Positions 36,261 to 44,490 of a stretch of DNA of 64,000 nucleotides are shown here, piece by piece. The notes under the pieces were generated by a model, which was given only the letters and a program-made list of their open reading frames with translations, was not told where the DNA came from and searched no databases. Each line of letters opens with the position of its first letter. The first letter of the stretch is position 1. The translations under genes were made by a program, and so were the position numbers. The DNA is from Pseudomonas benzenivorans (GTDB lineage: Bacteria > Pseudomonadota > Gammaproteobacteria > Pseudomonadales > Pseudomonadaceae): contig NZ_FNCT01000004.1 in NCBI RefSeq assembly GCF_900100495.1, positions 248,001 through 312,000 on the forward strand, written 5' to 3'.

Positions 36261-37161
36261 GGGCGGGCTGCGCCTGTGCCGGCAATGTCTTCGGCCACAA
36301 CTGCGCCAGCAACATGCCAGCGAACATCAGCGCACAACCGAAGTAGCCGCGCAGTTCCAGGGCCTCGCCGAGCAGCCAGGCGCCGGCGATGGCGGCAAAC
36401 ACCGCTTCCAGGGAGAGGATGATCGCGGCGTGAGAGGCGATCGCATGCTTCTGCGCCACCACCTGCAGGGTGAAGCCGATGGCCACGCCGAACAGGCCGC
36501 CATAGAGGATCGCCGGGCTGGCGGCGATGATCGAGGCGAGGCGGATCTCTTCGAAGGTGACCGCCAGCAGCAGGCTGATCAGCGCACAGGTGGCGAATTG
36601 CACCACGGCCAGGCGCAGCGGATCATGCCGACCGGCAAAGAAACCGACCAGCAACACGTGCACGCCCCAGACCAGCGCCCCGGCCAATTGCAGCCAATCG
36701 CCGGAGGCGACCCGAAAGCCTTCGCCGACGCTGAGCAGGAACATCCCGAGCACCGCCAGCGAGGCGCCCAGCCAGATGCCCAGGCCGGTTCTTTGGCCGA
36801 TCAGCAAGCCGAGCAGCGGCACGATGATCACGTACAAGCCGGTGATGAAGCCCGAGTTGGTCACGCTGGTGAACAGCAACCCCACCTGCTGCAGGTTGAT
36901 CCCCAGCGCCAGGGCCAGGCCCATCAGGCCGCCACCCAGCAGCAGATGGCGATTCGCTTGCGGCGGCGGTGCGCTGCGCGAGCGATGTTGCTGCAGGGCC
37001 AGCAGTGGCAGGAGAATCGACACGGCCAAGGCAAAGCGCAGGCCGCTGTAGAGGAACGGCCCGATCGAGTCCATCCCCAGGCGTTGCGCGACAAAAGCCG
37101 AGCCCCAGATCATGGCCGTGAGCAGCATCAACAGGTCGGCGCGCAGGGCATGGCTCGGCAT
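36196..37161 (-). CDS. EamA/DMT-family transporter
   Basis: A 321-residue inner membrane protein of the drug/metabolite transporter family with ten predicted helices in two EamA repeats; the first repeat begins LLMLLTAMIWGSAFVAQRLG and the second begins around residue 150 (LQLAGALVWGVHVLLVGFFA). The substrate cannot be read from the sequence. The hydrophilic C-terminal tail of about 30 residues (QPALRETCANAGAADHPG...) is the part that overlaps the convergent DTW gene and could be a lineage-specific extension. The start at 37161 follows GAGAG. Confidence 0.88.
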   Translation of the reverse strand: MPSHALRADLLMLLTAMIWGSAFVAQRLGMDSIGPFLYSGLRFALAVSILLPLLALQQHRSRSAPPPQANRHLLLGGGLMGLALALGINLQQVGLLFTSVTNSGFITGLYVIIVPLLGLLIGQRTGLGIWLGASLAVLGMFLLSVGEGFRVASGDWLQLAGALVWGVHVLLVGFFAGRHDPLRLAVVQFATCALISLLLAVTFEEIRLASIIAASPAILYGGLFGVAIGFTLQVVAQKHAIASHAAIILSLEAVFAAIAGAWLLGEALELRGYFGCALMFAGMLLAQLWPKTLPAQAQPALRETCANAGAADHPGRPREEL

Positions 37162-37374
37162 AAAAGGCTCTCGTTGGGCAAAAGCCCAGACTGTGCCGCA
37201 AAGCATCGTACTTGACCACCCCGTCAGCGCTCGGCATGCTGAGCGCCGCCTCAGGCGCATTTGCGGTTGCGCCGCCCATTGCGCGGCGCCACCGCGGGCA
37301 CTGCCGGTCGTTGCACGGCGCTGCCAAGGGCGGTACCGCCTATCGGTACCCACATAACAAGAACAGGATCTGCC

Positions 37375-38025
37375 ATGGCTGTTTATGAAATCCTGATTGC
37401 CGACGATCACCCGTTGTTTCGCAGCGCCCTTCAGCAGGCGTTGACCCTGGGCCTGGGGCCACAGGTCCGCCTGGTGGAGGCCGCCAGCATCGCCGAGTTG
37501 GAAACCCGCCTGGCGGAAAAGGCCGATTGGGATCTGGTCTTGCTCGACCTCAACATGCCCGGGGCGTACGGCTTTTCCGGCCTGGTGCTGCTGCGCGGGC
37601 AGTATCCGCAGATCCCCGTGGTGATGATCTCGGCCCAGGAAGACGCCGCGGTGGTGGCGCGCTCGCGCGAGTTCGGCGCGAGCGGCTTCATCCCCAAGTC
37701 CAGCCCTCTGGAAACCATTCAGCAGGCGGTGCGCGTGGTGCTCGATGGCGATACCTGGTGGCCGCTGCAAACCCAGGAGGCGGCCAGTGTCTCCGCCGAG
37801 GCCAAGGCCGCCAGCGCCGGTCTGGCCAGCCTGACGCCGCAGCAGTTCCGGGTACTGACCATGGTCTGCGAAGGGCTGTTGAACAAGCAGATCGCCTACG
37901 AGTTGAGCGTTTCCGAGGCGACGGTCAAGGCTCATGTCACGGCGATTTTCCGCAAACTCGGGGTGCGCACCCGCACCCAGGCGGCGCTGCTGTTGCAGCA
38001 GTTGGAAACGATCCCGGCGGGCTGA
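37375..38025 (+). CDS. erdR: LuxR-type response regulator ErdR
   Basis: A 216-residue NarL/FixJ-type regulator. The receiver domain (about residues 1-120) has the acidic pair in IADDHPLF, the phosphorylated aspartate in LVLLDLNMPG and the lysine in GFIPKSS; the C-terminal LuxR helix-turn-helix is NKQIAYELSVSEATVKAHVT. In pseudomonads ErdR activates acetyl-CoA synthetase and ethanol/acetate metabolism genes (established); its kinase is encoded elsewhere. I assign the name from the protein and the erdR-dgkA neighbourhood. Confidence 0.85.
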   Translation: MAVYEILIADDHPLFRSALQQALTLGLGPQVRLVEAASIAELETRLAEKADWDLVLLDLNMPGAYGFSGLVLLRGQYPQIPVVMISAQEDAAVVARSREFGASGFIPKSSPLETIQQAVRVVLDGDTWWPLQTQEAASVSAEAKAASAGLASLTPQQFRVLTMVCEGLLNKQIAYELSVSEATVKAHVTAIFRKLGVRTRTQAALLLQQLETIPAG

Positions 38026-38096
38026 CGATAGTCTCTTCCCGGGTTTACCTGGCCGCGAATCCTGCGGCCTCTATTGTTGCGGTGGTCAGCTTCCCC

Positions 38097-38462
38097 ATGT
38101 CGCCATTCAAGGGCCAGACCGGCCTTAAACGTATTCTCAATGCCGCGGGTTATTCGCTGGACGGCTTGCGCGCGGCCTTTTACGGCGAGGCCGCCTTTCG
38201 CCAACTGGTGTTGCTCAACCTGCTGCTGATTCCGCTGGCCTTCTACGTCGAGGTCAGCCGCGGCGAGCGCGCACTGATGGTCGGGGTGTGCCTGCTGGCA
38301 CTGATCGTCGAGCTGCTCAACTCGGCGGTGGAGGCGGCGGTCGATCGGATTTCCCTGGAATTGCATCCCCTGTCGAAGAATGCCAAGGATATGGGCAGTG
38401 CCGCGCAATTCGTCTCGCTGGCGCTGATCACCAGTGTCTGGACGCTGATCCTGCTGGGCTGA
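38097..38462 (+). CDS. dgkA: Diacylglycerol kinase
   Basis: Small membrane kinase that returns diacylglycerol to phosphatidic acid. The 121-residue protein has an N-terminal amphipathic segment (GLKRILNAAGYSLDGLRAAF), three membrane helices and the active-site segments LLNSAVEAAVDRISLELHPL and KNAKDMGSAAQ. An ATG at 37527 in the same frame overlaps erdR and is rejected. It lies 71 bp after erdR. Confidence 0.96.
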   Translation: MSPFKGQTGLKRILNAAGYSLDGLRAAFYGEAAFRQLVLLNLLLIPLAFYVEVSRGERALMVGVCLLALIVELLNSAVEAAVDRISLELHPLSKNAKDMGSAAQFVSLALITSVWTLILLG

Positions 38463-38463
38463 G

Positions 38464-38478
38464 CCGCGCCTCGCGCGG
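38464..38478. terminator. Short GC hairpin between dgkA and finR
   Basis: CCGCGC-CTC-GCGCGG lies in the 16-bp gap between the convergent dgkA and finR genes. There is no T-run on either side, so termination is only suggested by position. Confidence 0.3.
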
Positions 38479-39405
38479 TCAGGCAATATTCGGCAGGACG
38501 ATCTCATCGCTGCGCCGCACCCCGGCGGTCAGCGCGCGGCACAGTTCGAGGAACTCGCGCATGGCGGCCGCCTGGTACTTCTGCTTGTGCCAGATGAAAT
38601 AGAACTGCCGGCGCAGATCCAGGCTCGGTGTTTCCACCGGCACCAGGCTACCGCGGCGGAACGCATCGCGCAGGGCCAGGCGCGAGATGCAGCCGATGCC
38701 CAGCCCCGACTCCACCGCGCGCTTGATCGCCTCGGTGTGTTCCAGCTCGAGGCGGATATTCAGCGCAGTCTGGTGGTGGCGCATGGCCTGGTCGAAGGTC
38801 AGGCGGGTGCCCGAGCCCTGCTCACGGAGAATCCAGGCCTCGCGGATCAACTCCGGCAGGCTGGCCTCGCGACGTTGCGCCAGCGGATGCTGCGGTGCGC
38901 AGAACACCACCAGTTCGTCCTCGACCCAGGGTTGCACCTCGATATCCGGATGCTGGCAATCGCCCTCGATCAGCCCCAGGTCCAGTTCGTAATGGGCGAT
39001 CTGCTGCACCACATGGGCGGTATTGTGCACCTGCAGCTTCACCCGGCATTCCGGGTGGCGTTGCATGAAGCTGCCGATCAGCAGGGTCGCCAGGTAGTTG
39101 CCGACGGTCAGGGTGGCGCCGACGTTCAGCGAGCCGAAGCCGCTCTTGCCGGCCAGCAGGCGCTCGATTTCCTTGGCCTGGTCGAGCAGCGCGACCGCCT
39201 GCGGCAGCAGCTGCAGACCCAGGGCATTGAGGCCCAGGCGCTTGCCGGCGCGATCGAACAGCTGGCAGTCGGATTGGCGCTCCAGCTCACTCAGCGAGGT
39301 GCTGGTGGCCGATTGCGACAGCGCCAGCGACTCGGCGGCGCGCGAGACGCTTTCCTGCTGGGCCACGGCGACAAATACCTGGAGTTGTCTGAGGGTAAAA
39401 CGCAT
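38479..39405 (-). CDS. finR: LysR-family regulator FinR
   Basis: A 308-residue LysR-type regulator with a helix-turn-helix (RQLQVFVAVAQQESVSRAAE, then SQSATSTSLSELERQ) and a CysB-like effector domain (VGATLTVGNYLATLLIGSFM). It is divergent from fpr by 105 bp. In pseudomonads FinR activates fpr in response to superoxide and sulfite (established knowledge for P. putida and P. aeruginosa), and the arrangement here is the same. Confidence 0.9.
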   Translation of the reverse strand: MRFTLRQLQVFVAVAQQESVSRAAESLALSQSATSTSLSELERQSDCQLFDRAGKRLGLNALGLQLLPQAVALLDQAKEIERLLAGKSGFGSLNVGATLTVGNYLATLLIGSFMQRHPECRVKLQVHNTAHVVQQIAHYELDLGLIEGDCQHPDIEVQPWVEDELVVFCAPQHPLAQRREASLPELIREAWILREQGSGTRLTFDQAMRHHQTALNIRLELEHTEAIKRAVESGLGIGCISRLALRDAFRRGSLVPVETPSLDLRRQFYFIWHKQKYQAAAMREFLELCRALTAGVRRSDEIVLPNIA

Positions 39406-39510
39406 ATCTATATAACCGATAACCTATATCTTAATAATCCACTTAACAGATATTTTGCGCGCCTCTAGAATGCCGCGCAATCACCTTGTCGCCTTTCTGA
39501 GGAAGCCTGC
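39406..39510. promoter_or_regulatory. finR-fpr divergent control region
   Basis: A 105-bp AT-rich region (ATATCTATATAACCGATAAC and following bases) in a GC-rich neighbourhood. It must hold both promoters and the FinR operator; repeated ATAT/TATA half-sites are visible but I cannot assign the operator precisely. Confidence 0.5.
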
Positions 39511-40290
39511 ATGAGCAATCTGAACGTCGAGCGCGTGCTTAGCGTCCACCACTGGAACGACACCCTGTTCAGCTTCAAGTGCACTCGTGATCCGGGGCTG
39601 CGCTTCGAGAACGGTCAGTTCGTGATGATCGGCTTGCAGCAGGCCAACGGTCGTCCGCTGATGCGCGCCTATTCGATCGCCAGCCCGAACTACGAAGAGC
39701 ACCTGGAGTTCTTCAGCATCAAGGTGCCGGACGGTCCGCTGACCTCGCAGCTGCAACACCTCAAGGAAGGCGACGAGATCGTTATCAGCAAGAAGCCCAC
39801 CGGCACCCTGGTACTCGACGACCTGCTGCCGGGCAAGCACCTCTACCTGCTCAGCACCGGTACCGGCCTGGCGCCGTTCATGAGCGTGATCCAGGACCCG
39901 GAAACCTACGAGCGCTACGAGAAGGTCGTGCTGGTGCACGGCGTGCGTTACGTCAACGAGGTGGCCTATCGCGAGTTCATCACCGAGCACCTGCCGCAGA
40001 ACGAATACTTCGGCGAGGCGCTGAAGAACAAGCTGATCTACTACCCCACCGTGACCCGCGAAGAGTTCGAGAATCAGGGCCGGCTGACCGACCTGATGCG
40101 CAGCGGCAAGCTGTTCCGCGACATCGGCCTGCCGCCGATCAACCCGCAGGACGACCGCGCGATGATCTGCGGCAGCCCGAGCATGCTCGACGAGACCAGC
40201 GCGGTGCTGGACAGCTTCGGCCTGAAGATTTCCCCGCGCATGGGCGAGCCGGGCGACTACCTGATCGAGCGCGCCTTCGTCGAGAAGTAG
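39511..40290 (+). CDS. fpr: Ferredoxin/flavodoxin--NADP+ reductase
   Basis: FAD enzyme that passes electrons between NADPH and ferredoxin or flavodoxin, important under oxidative stress and for iron release from bacterioferritin. The 259-residue protein has the FAD-binding RAYSIASPN motif, the NADP-binding LLSTGTGLAPFMSVIQ loop, CGSPSML and a short C-terminal AFVEK typical of the bacterial subclass I. The downstream hairpin at 40311 ends the message. Confidence 0.97.
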   Translation: MSNLNVERVLSVHHWNDTLFSFKCTRDPGLRFENGQFVMIGLQQANGRPLMRAYSIASPNYEEHLEFFSIKVPDGPLTSQLQHLKEGDEIVISKKPTGTLVLDDLLPGKHLYLLSTGTGLAPFMSVIQDPETYERYEKVVLVHGVRYVNEVAYREFITEHLPQNEYFGEALKNKLIYYPTVTREEFENQGRLTDLMRSGKLFRDIGLPPINPQDDRAMICGSPSMLDETSAVLDSFGLKISPRMGEPGDYLIERAFVEK

Positions 40291-40310
40291 GGCGGCCGCA
40301 GGATGAAAGG

Positions 40311-40334
40311 GCTCGCCTTCCGGCGAGCTTTTTT
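40311..40334 (+). terminator. Rho-independent terminator of fpr
   Basis: GCTCGCC-TTCC-GGCGAGC followed by six T, 20 bases after the fpr stop. Classic intrinsic terminator with a UUCC loop. Confidence 0.9.
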
Positions 40335-40423
40335 ATGTCCGGCCGTTGCTGGGTGCGGCGTCCGCCTGCCGAGTCGCTTGCCCGGGGCCAAACGCACCCC
40401 GCTCATGCCGCGCCGATGGGCCC

Positions 40424-41809
40424 TCAGATCTGGCTGTCGGCGATCGCCGGGCTCGGCTCGAGCGCGATCTGGAAGCGGTCCCCGCCGCATTTTTTCGCCA
40501 CATACATGGCGTTGTCGGCATTGTGCAGCAGCTGTTGCGCGTCGCTACCGTGGCGCGGGTAGAGTGCGACGCCGATGCTCGGTAGGACGCGCTGGGTGTG
40601 GCCGGCCAGGGCGAATGGCCGGTTGAGCGCCAGGCGGATCTTCTCGGCGACGGCAATGGCGTGATCCGGCGAGTGGAAGTCCTCGAGCAGCACCACGAAT
40701 TCGTCGCCGCCCAGACGCGCGACCGTATCGGCTTCGCGCACGCATTGCCCAAGGCGCTTGGCGACACTTTGCAGCAGCAGGTCGCCGACGGCATGGCCGA
40801 AGCTGTCGTTCACCTGCTTGAACTTGTCCAGGTCGAGAAACAGCAAGGCCAGTTGGCCGTGTTCGCGCCTGGCCCGCGCCAGGGCGATATGCAGGCGGTC
40901 GTACAGCAGCGCGCGGTTCGGCAGCTGGGTGAGTGGGTCGTATTGCGCCATGAAATGCAGGCGGCTGAGCATCTGCTGGCGCTCGATGGCGGTGGCCACC
41001 TGGGTCGAGACGAACTGCAGCAACTCCTGGTCGTTGTCGGTGTAGCGCGCGCTCGGGGAATAGCTCTGGACCATCAGGGCGCCGATGGTGCCCTTGTGGG
41101 TCTTGAGCGGGACGCCTAGCCAGTAGAGCGCGTCGCAGGCGATGCTTTGCAGCCGCTCGGGCAGCCTGGCCAGCGTTTCGGGCGAGCGCAGCAGCGTCTG
41201 CCCGCTACGGATGACCTCCGCGCTGAGTGTGCGGGCATCCAGCTTGTGCGCCGCCGGGGGCGGGTGGCGCTCATCGACATGGTAGGGAAAGCTCAGCTCG
41301 TCATCCTGCTCGTCGTAGAGCGCGACCGAGAAATTGATGGCGGGCAGCAGGTCGCCGATGATCAGGTGAACGCGCTGGAACAGGCCGAGCAGGTCCTGGG
41401 CGGAGTGCGCGGCCTCGGAGATCGCGTAGATCGCCGCCTGTATCGATTCGTTGCGTTTGCGCTGGGTGATGTCGTGGGCGACGGCGATGCGCAACTGGTC
41501 CTCCTCCGACCAGCGCGCCGACCACATGATGTGGACGATCCGCCCATCCTTGCGCACATAGCGGTTCTCGAAGTTCGGCTTGCTGATGCCAGCCATGATT
41601 TCCCCGGCCGCCTGCAGCGTCCTCTCCCGATCCTCCGGATGGACCATGTCGATCATGGCGGTGCCGATCATTTCCTCCGGGCTGTAGCCGAAAATGCGCT
41701 CGCTGGCCGCGCTGACGAACACGAAGCGGCCTTGCGGGTCGACCACGCAGATCGCATCGAGGACGAGGTCCATGACCTTCGTGGGAAGTGCATAGCTAAT
41801 TGTTTTCAT
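40424..41809 (-). CDS. Diguanylate cyclase with PAS and GAF sensor domains
   Basis: A 461-residue cytoplasmic protein. A PAS domain with PAC segment (about residues 10-115, VVDPQGRFVFVSAASERIFG), a GAF domain (about 125-290) and a C-terminal GGDEF domain follow in order. The active site is intact (RLGGDEF, residues 365-371) and an allosteric I-site RxxD (READ) sits five residues upstream, so it should make c-di-GMP with product inhibition. No membrane segments. It stands alone between fpr and trmO; the sensed signal is not evident. Confidence 0.9.
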   Translation of the reverse strand: MKTISYALPTKVMDLVLDAICVVDPQGRFVFVSAASERIFGYSPEEMIGTAMIDMVHPEDRERTLQAAGEIMAGISKPNFENRYVRKDGRIVHIMWSARWSEEDQLRIAVAHDITQRKRNESIQAAIYAISEAAHSAQDLLGLFQRVHLIIGDLLPAINFSVALYDEQDDELSFPYHVDERHPPPAAHKLDARTLSAEVIRSGQTLLRSPETLARLPERLQSIACDALYWLGVPLKTHKGTIGALMVQSYSPSARYTDNDQELLQFVSTQVATAIERQQMLSRLHFMAQYDPLTQLPNRALLYDRLHIALARARREHGQLALLFLDLDKFKQVNDSFGHAVGDLLLQSVAKRLGQCVREADTVARLGGDEFVVLLEDFHSPDHAIAVAEKIRLALNRPFALAGHTQRVLPSIGVALYPRHGSDAQQLLHNADNAMYVAKKCGGDRFQIALEPSPAIADSQI

Positions 41810-41988
41810 AGATAAACACTTCAGGAATTGCAGTTATGGCCGCGTCGGCGAATGGCGATGCGCCATCCCGGGGTCCGATAGAACAACCTTAGCCGCAGCT
41901 CGCGGGCAAGGAAAACAATAACTTGCAAAGAACCGCAACGCGCGCGGCGGCGCCGGCATGAGCCTATGTCCAGGGTTGCCGGGGCCGT

Positions 41989-42681
41989 TCACGCCAATAC
42001 CGTTTCCAGCACGCAAATCCTGCCCGGCTCGGGGTAGTGCCAGCGCACGTCCACATCCCAGAAACGCGCGCCGTAGCGCCGTTCGGGGGGCGGTATCTGG
42101 TAGGCCGGGCGTGGGTCCTGGGCCAGGCACTGCTCGATCAGCTCGACCAGCGGTTCGCCCAGGCGCAGGCCGTGCTCGCGGGCCTGAGCCAGCGCCCGCT
42201 CCGGCCAGTCGACGGCAATCGGTGTCGGCGCGCTGGCGGCGATGCCATTGACGGCCGCGGGTATGCAGTCGGCATAGGGCACATAGGGCTTGATGTCCAG
42301 CACCGGCGTGCCGTCGAGCAGGTCGATGCCGGAGAGCCAGAGTCGGCCCGGCTCGACCTTGTCCAGCCTGACCACCGACTGGCCGATACCGTTGGGCCGG
42401 TGGGTGGCGCGGCTGGCGAAGACCCCCACCGATTGGTTGCCGCCTAGGCGCGGCGGGCGCACCTTCAGCCGTGGCTGGGATTCCAGCGTCCGGTGGAACA
42501 GGAACAGCAGCCAGACGTGGCTGACCTGCTCCAGGCCCTGCACCGCCTCGCCGGTATCGAAGGGCGGCAGCATTTCCAGCACCCCGCGCGCCGCCGGTGC
42601 CAGCTGCGGCTGGCGCGGGATGGCGAACTTCTCCTTGAAGCAGGAGCGAACGAAACCGATGGGCGAGACGGAGTAGGGCAT
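41989..42681 (-). CDS. trmO: tRNA (N6-threonylcarbamoyladenosine(37)-N6)-methyltransferase TrmO
   Basis: SAM-dependent enzyme that methylates t6A37 to m6t6A37. The 230-residue protein begins YSVSPIGFVRSCFKEKFAIP and has the family core GVFASRATHRPNGIGQS and LDIKPYVPYAD; the C-terminal domain ends RICVLETVL. Older names are TsaA and YaeB. It is transcribed alone, with a 179-bp gap to the upstream-coded cyclase gene that shows no further gene. Confidence 0.93.
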   Translation of the reverse strand: MPYSVSPIGFVRSCFKEKFAIPRQPQLAPAARGVLEMLPPFDTGEAVQGLEQVSHVWLLFLFHRTLESQPRLKVRPPRLGGNQSVGVFASRATHRPNGIGQSVVRLDKVEPGRLWLSGIDLLDGTPVLDIKPYVPYADCIPAAVNGIAASAPTPIAVDWPERALAQAREHGLRLGEPLVELIEQCLAQDPRPAYQIPPPERRYGARFWDVDVRWHYPEPGRICVLETVLA

Positions 42682-42743
42682 GGGGCGGCGACTGCAGACG
42701 GGCGGGCGTCCATCTTACGCGCATTGTCCGGCACTCTTAAGCA

Positions 42744-42752
42744 CCGGCTAAC
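42744..42752. repeat. 9-bp direct repeat, left side of repeat element copy 2
   Basis: CCGGCTAAC, repeated exactly at 42943-42951 on the other side of the 190-bp element. This has the form of a target-site duplication. Confidence 0.5.
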
Positions 42753-42942
42753 AGGCCGTTGAAAAACTACTGCGCTCGGCTATGCGGCGTTGAAATCAGC
42801 CCGGGACGCGGCGTCTCAGAATGCTCATTTACAACACGTAAACTCGCGTGCGAGCCCAGTCCGCTTCTTCGGCTGATTGACCAGCGAAGCTGTTACTTCG
42901 TTGCGCCTTGCCTAGCCTTCGCTCGCTACGTTTTTTCAACAG
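42753..42942. mobile_element. MITE-like repeat element, copy 2
   Basis: About 190 bp with inverted ends GTTGAAAAAC (42758-42767) and GTTTTTTCAAC (42930-42940), flanked by 9-bp direct repeats CCGGCTAAC. It shares left, central and right blocks with the element behind eno (13056-13257). Its GCTGTTACTTCGTTGCG segment is the inverted counterpart of the GAAGTAACAGC segment of copy 1. It has no coding capacity. Non-autonomous mobility is inferred from the ends and the direct repeats only. Confidence 0.55.
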
Positions 42943-42946
42943 CCGG

Positions 42947-43735
42947 CTAACCGAGCAGCAGCGCCAGACCCCAGGCGCTCAGCAGCAAGCCGGCGATGCG
43001 GCCGAGCCAGGGACCCTGGGGCAGAACCTTCTCCAGCAGCACGTAGGCGCCGATCAGCGCCACCCACAGCAGGTTCATCACCCCGACCACGAACAGTACG
43101 CCCATCAGCGCCCAGCAGCAGCCCAGGCAGTAGGCGCCGTGGGTCAGGCCCATGCGCCAGCCGCCGAGCACACCGGGGCGCCAGTAGCCGAGGATGAACT
43201 GCAGCGGGCCGCGGCAGCGATCGAGGCAGGCCGCCTTGCCCGGCAGCCACTGATAGACCCCGGCGACCAGCAACAGCCCGCCGGCCAGCGCGGTGCTGGT
43301 GCTGCGCATCCCGGCGCTGAGCAGGGCGAGCTGCTCGAGCGACCATTGCAACGCCGTGGCCAGCAGGGCGAAGCCGATCCACAGCAGCCCATAGGCGGCG
43401 CTGAACAGCAGCAATGCCAAGTGCCGCTGCGGCGCCGGCATGCAGCGGCGCAGCATGTGCTGGTAGAACAGCAGCATGGGCAGGGCGCTGGGCAGCATCA
43501 TGCCGATCATCATCACCGCCCACATGGCGAACATCAGCAGGGCGTCGCCGACGCTCCAGGGCATGAGCATGCCGGCCATCGCCGCATCGGCCATGCCGCC
43601 TGGCGCCGCCATGGCCACGCCCATCCGCTGCAACGCCAGCCAGGCCAGGCCGACCAGTGCCAGCAGGCACAGCAGGAACAGCAGCTGTTCGCCCGCCAGT
43701 CGTCCGCCCGGGGTAGCCGCCGGTAATTCGGCCAT
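42947..43735 (-). CDS. DUF2182 predicted metal-binding integral membrane protein
   Basis: A 262-residue membrane protein with about seven helices. Signature segments are the Met-rich AVMMIGMMLPSALPMLLFYQ and the cysteine cluster GAYCLGCCWALMGVLF; both could hold soft metals. Family members are often called predicted metal-binding membrane proteins. It starts two bases after the stop of the DUF1326 gene, whose product also has a Cys cluster, so the two are an operon and probably work together. Its stop codon lies in the 9-bp repeat at the edge of the MITE-like element. Confidence 0.82.
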   Translation of the reverse strand: MAELPAATPGGRLAGEQLLFLLCLLALVGLAWLALQRMGVAMAAPGGMADAAMAGMLMPWSVGDALLMFAMWAVMMIGMMLPSALPMLLFYQHMLRRCMPAPQRHLALLLFSAAYGLLWIGFALLATALQWSLEQLALLSAGMRSTSTALAGGLLLVAGVYQWLPGKAACLDRCRGPLQFILGYWRPGVLGGWRMGLTHGAYCLGCCWALMGVLFVVGVMNLLWVALIGAYVLLEKVLPQGPWLGRIAGLLLSAWGLALLLG

Positions 43736-43737
43736 CC

Positions 43738-44373
43738 TCAGGGCTCTATGCCATGGCCGGTGAAGTGCACGTGGGCCAGGTGGCTATGGCTGCCCTGCGA
43801 TTGCAGCTTGAGCGCGGCCTGCGTCTGGAAGCTGCCGCTGGCGAACTCAGCCTCGATGAACTCGAAGCCATCGGGCAGGGTCAGCCGGGCCCGCTGCGAC
43901 GTACCGTCGACCGGGTTGCGGATCGGCTCGCCGCTGGCCTGCATTACACCGGGTATGCGTAATTCGGCCTGACGCTGGTCGACGTCGATGGACAACTCGA
44001 TGGGCACGAACTGCGGTTCGAACATCTCCGTCATGGTGGTGCTGAACACCTGGAACACATTGGCCCCGGGTTCGCTCTCCTGGCCGGAGAGGATGGTCAG
44101 CAGCGCCTGGCGCTGCGCCGCGTCGGCCCGCTCGTCGATGAACGCCTGGCAGCTGCCGTTGCCCTCGTGGATGGCCCCCGGCCAGGCGAAGGTGGCGGCC
44201 CAGCACAGGCCGTCCAGGGGAACCTGATTGAAATGCCCGTGTTCGATGCGCATCGACGCCACCGCCTGGCAGTTGCCGCGGGTCGGTGGCGAGTTGAATT
44301 GGCAAGGACAGCCCCAGTTGCAGTTGCAGGTGATGAACTCGACGCCCTGCATGCGCCAGTCGGCAATGGCCAT
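43738..44373 (-). CDS. DUF1326 cysteine-motif protein
   Basis: A 211-residue soluble protein without a signal peptide. The N-terminal CNCNWGCPCQF (about residues 16-26) is a dense four-cysteine motif that looks like a metal or cluster site. The start at 44373 has a perfect AGGAGG seven bases upstream; the longer ORF start at 44430 has none. It is immediately followed by the DUF2182 gene (TGAGGATG junction). The biochemical role is not known; copper handling is often suggested for the pair. Confidence 0.8.
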   Translation of the reverse strand: MAIADWRMQGVEFITCNCNWGCPCQFNSPPTRGNCQAVASMRIEHGHFNQVPLDGLCWAATFAWPGAIHEGNGSCQAFIDERADAAQRQALLTILSGQESEPGANVFQVFSTTMTEMFEPQFVPIELSIDVDQRQAELRIPGVMQASGEPIRNPVDGTSQRARLTLPDGFEFIEAEFASGSFQTQAALKLQSQGSHSHLAHVHFTGHGIEP

Positions 44374-44490
44374 GAGCAACCTCCTTCGCGCTGTGGCGAA
44401 ACGAAAGTCGTGAGTGCCCCCCTCCATCAATTAACGCTAGCAGAGTGTTGCTGCTGGATACGGGCTGCCGACCGGAGGCCGGGCCAGCCT

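Noticed and set aside
42758..42940. Repeat element copy 2 as a plain transcription terminator
   Set aside because: The inverted ends are about 170 bp apart and the element has 9-bp direct repeats at its borders, so a simple terminator does not explain it, although a terminator role is not excluded.
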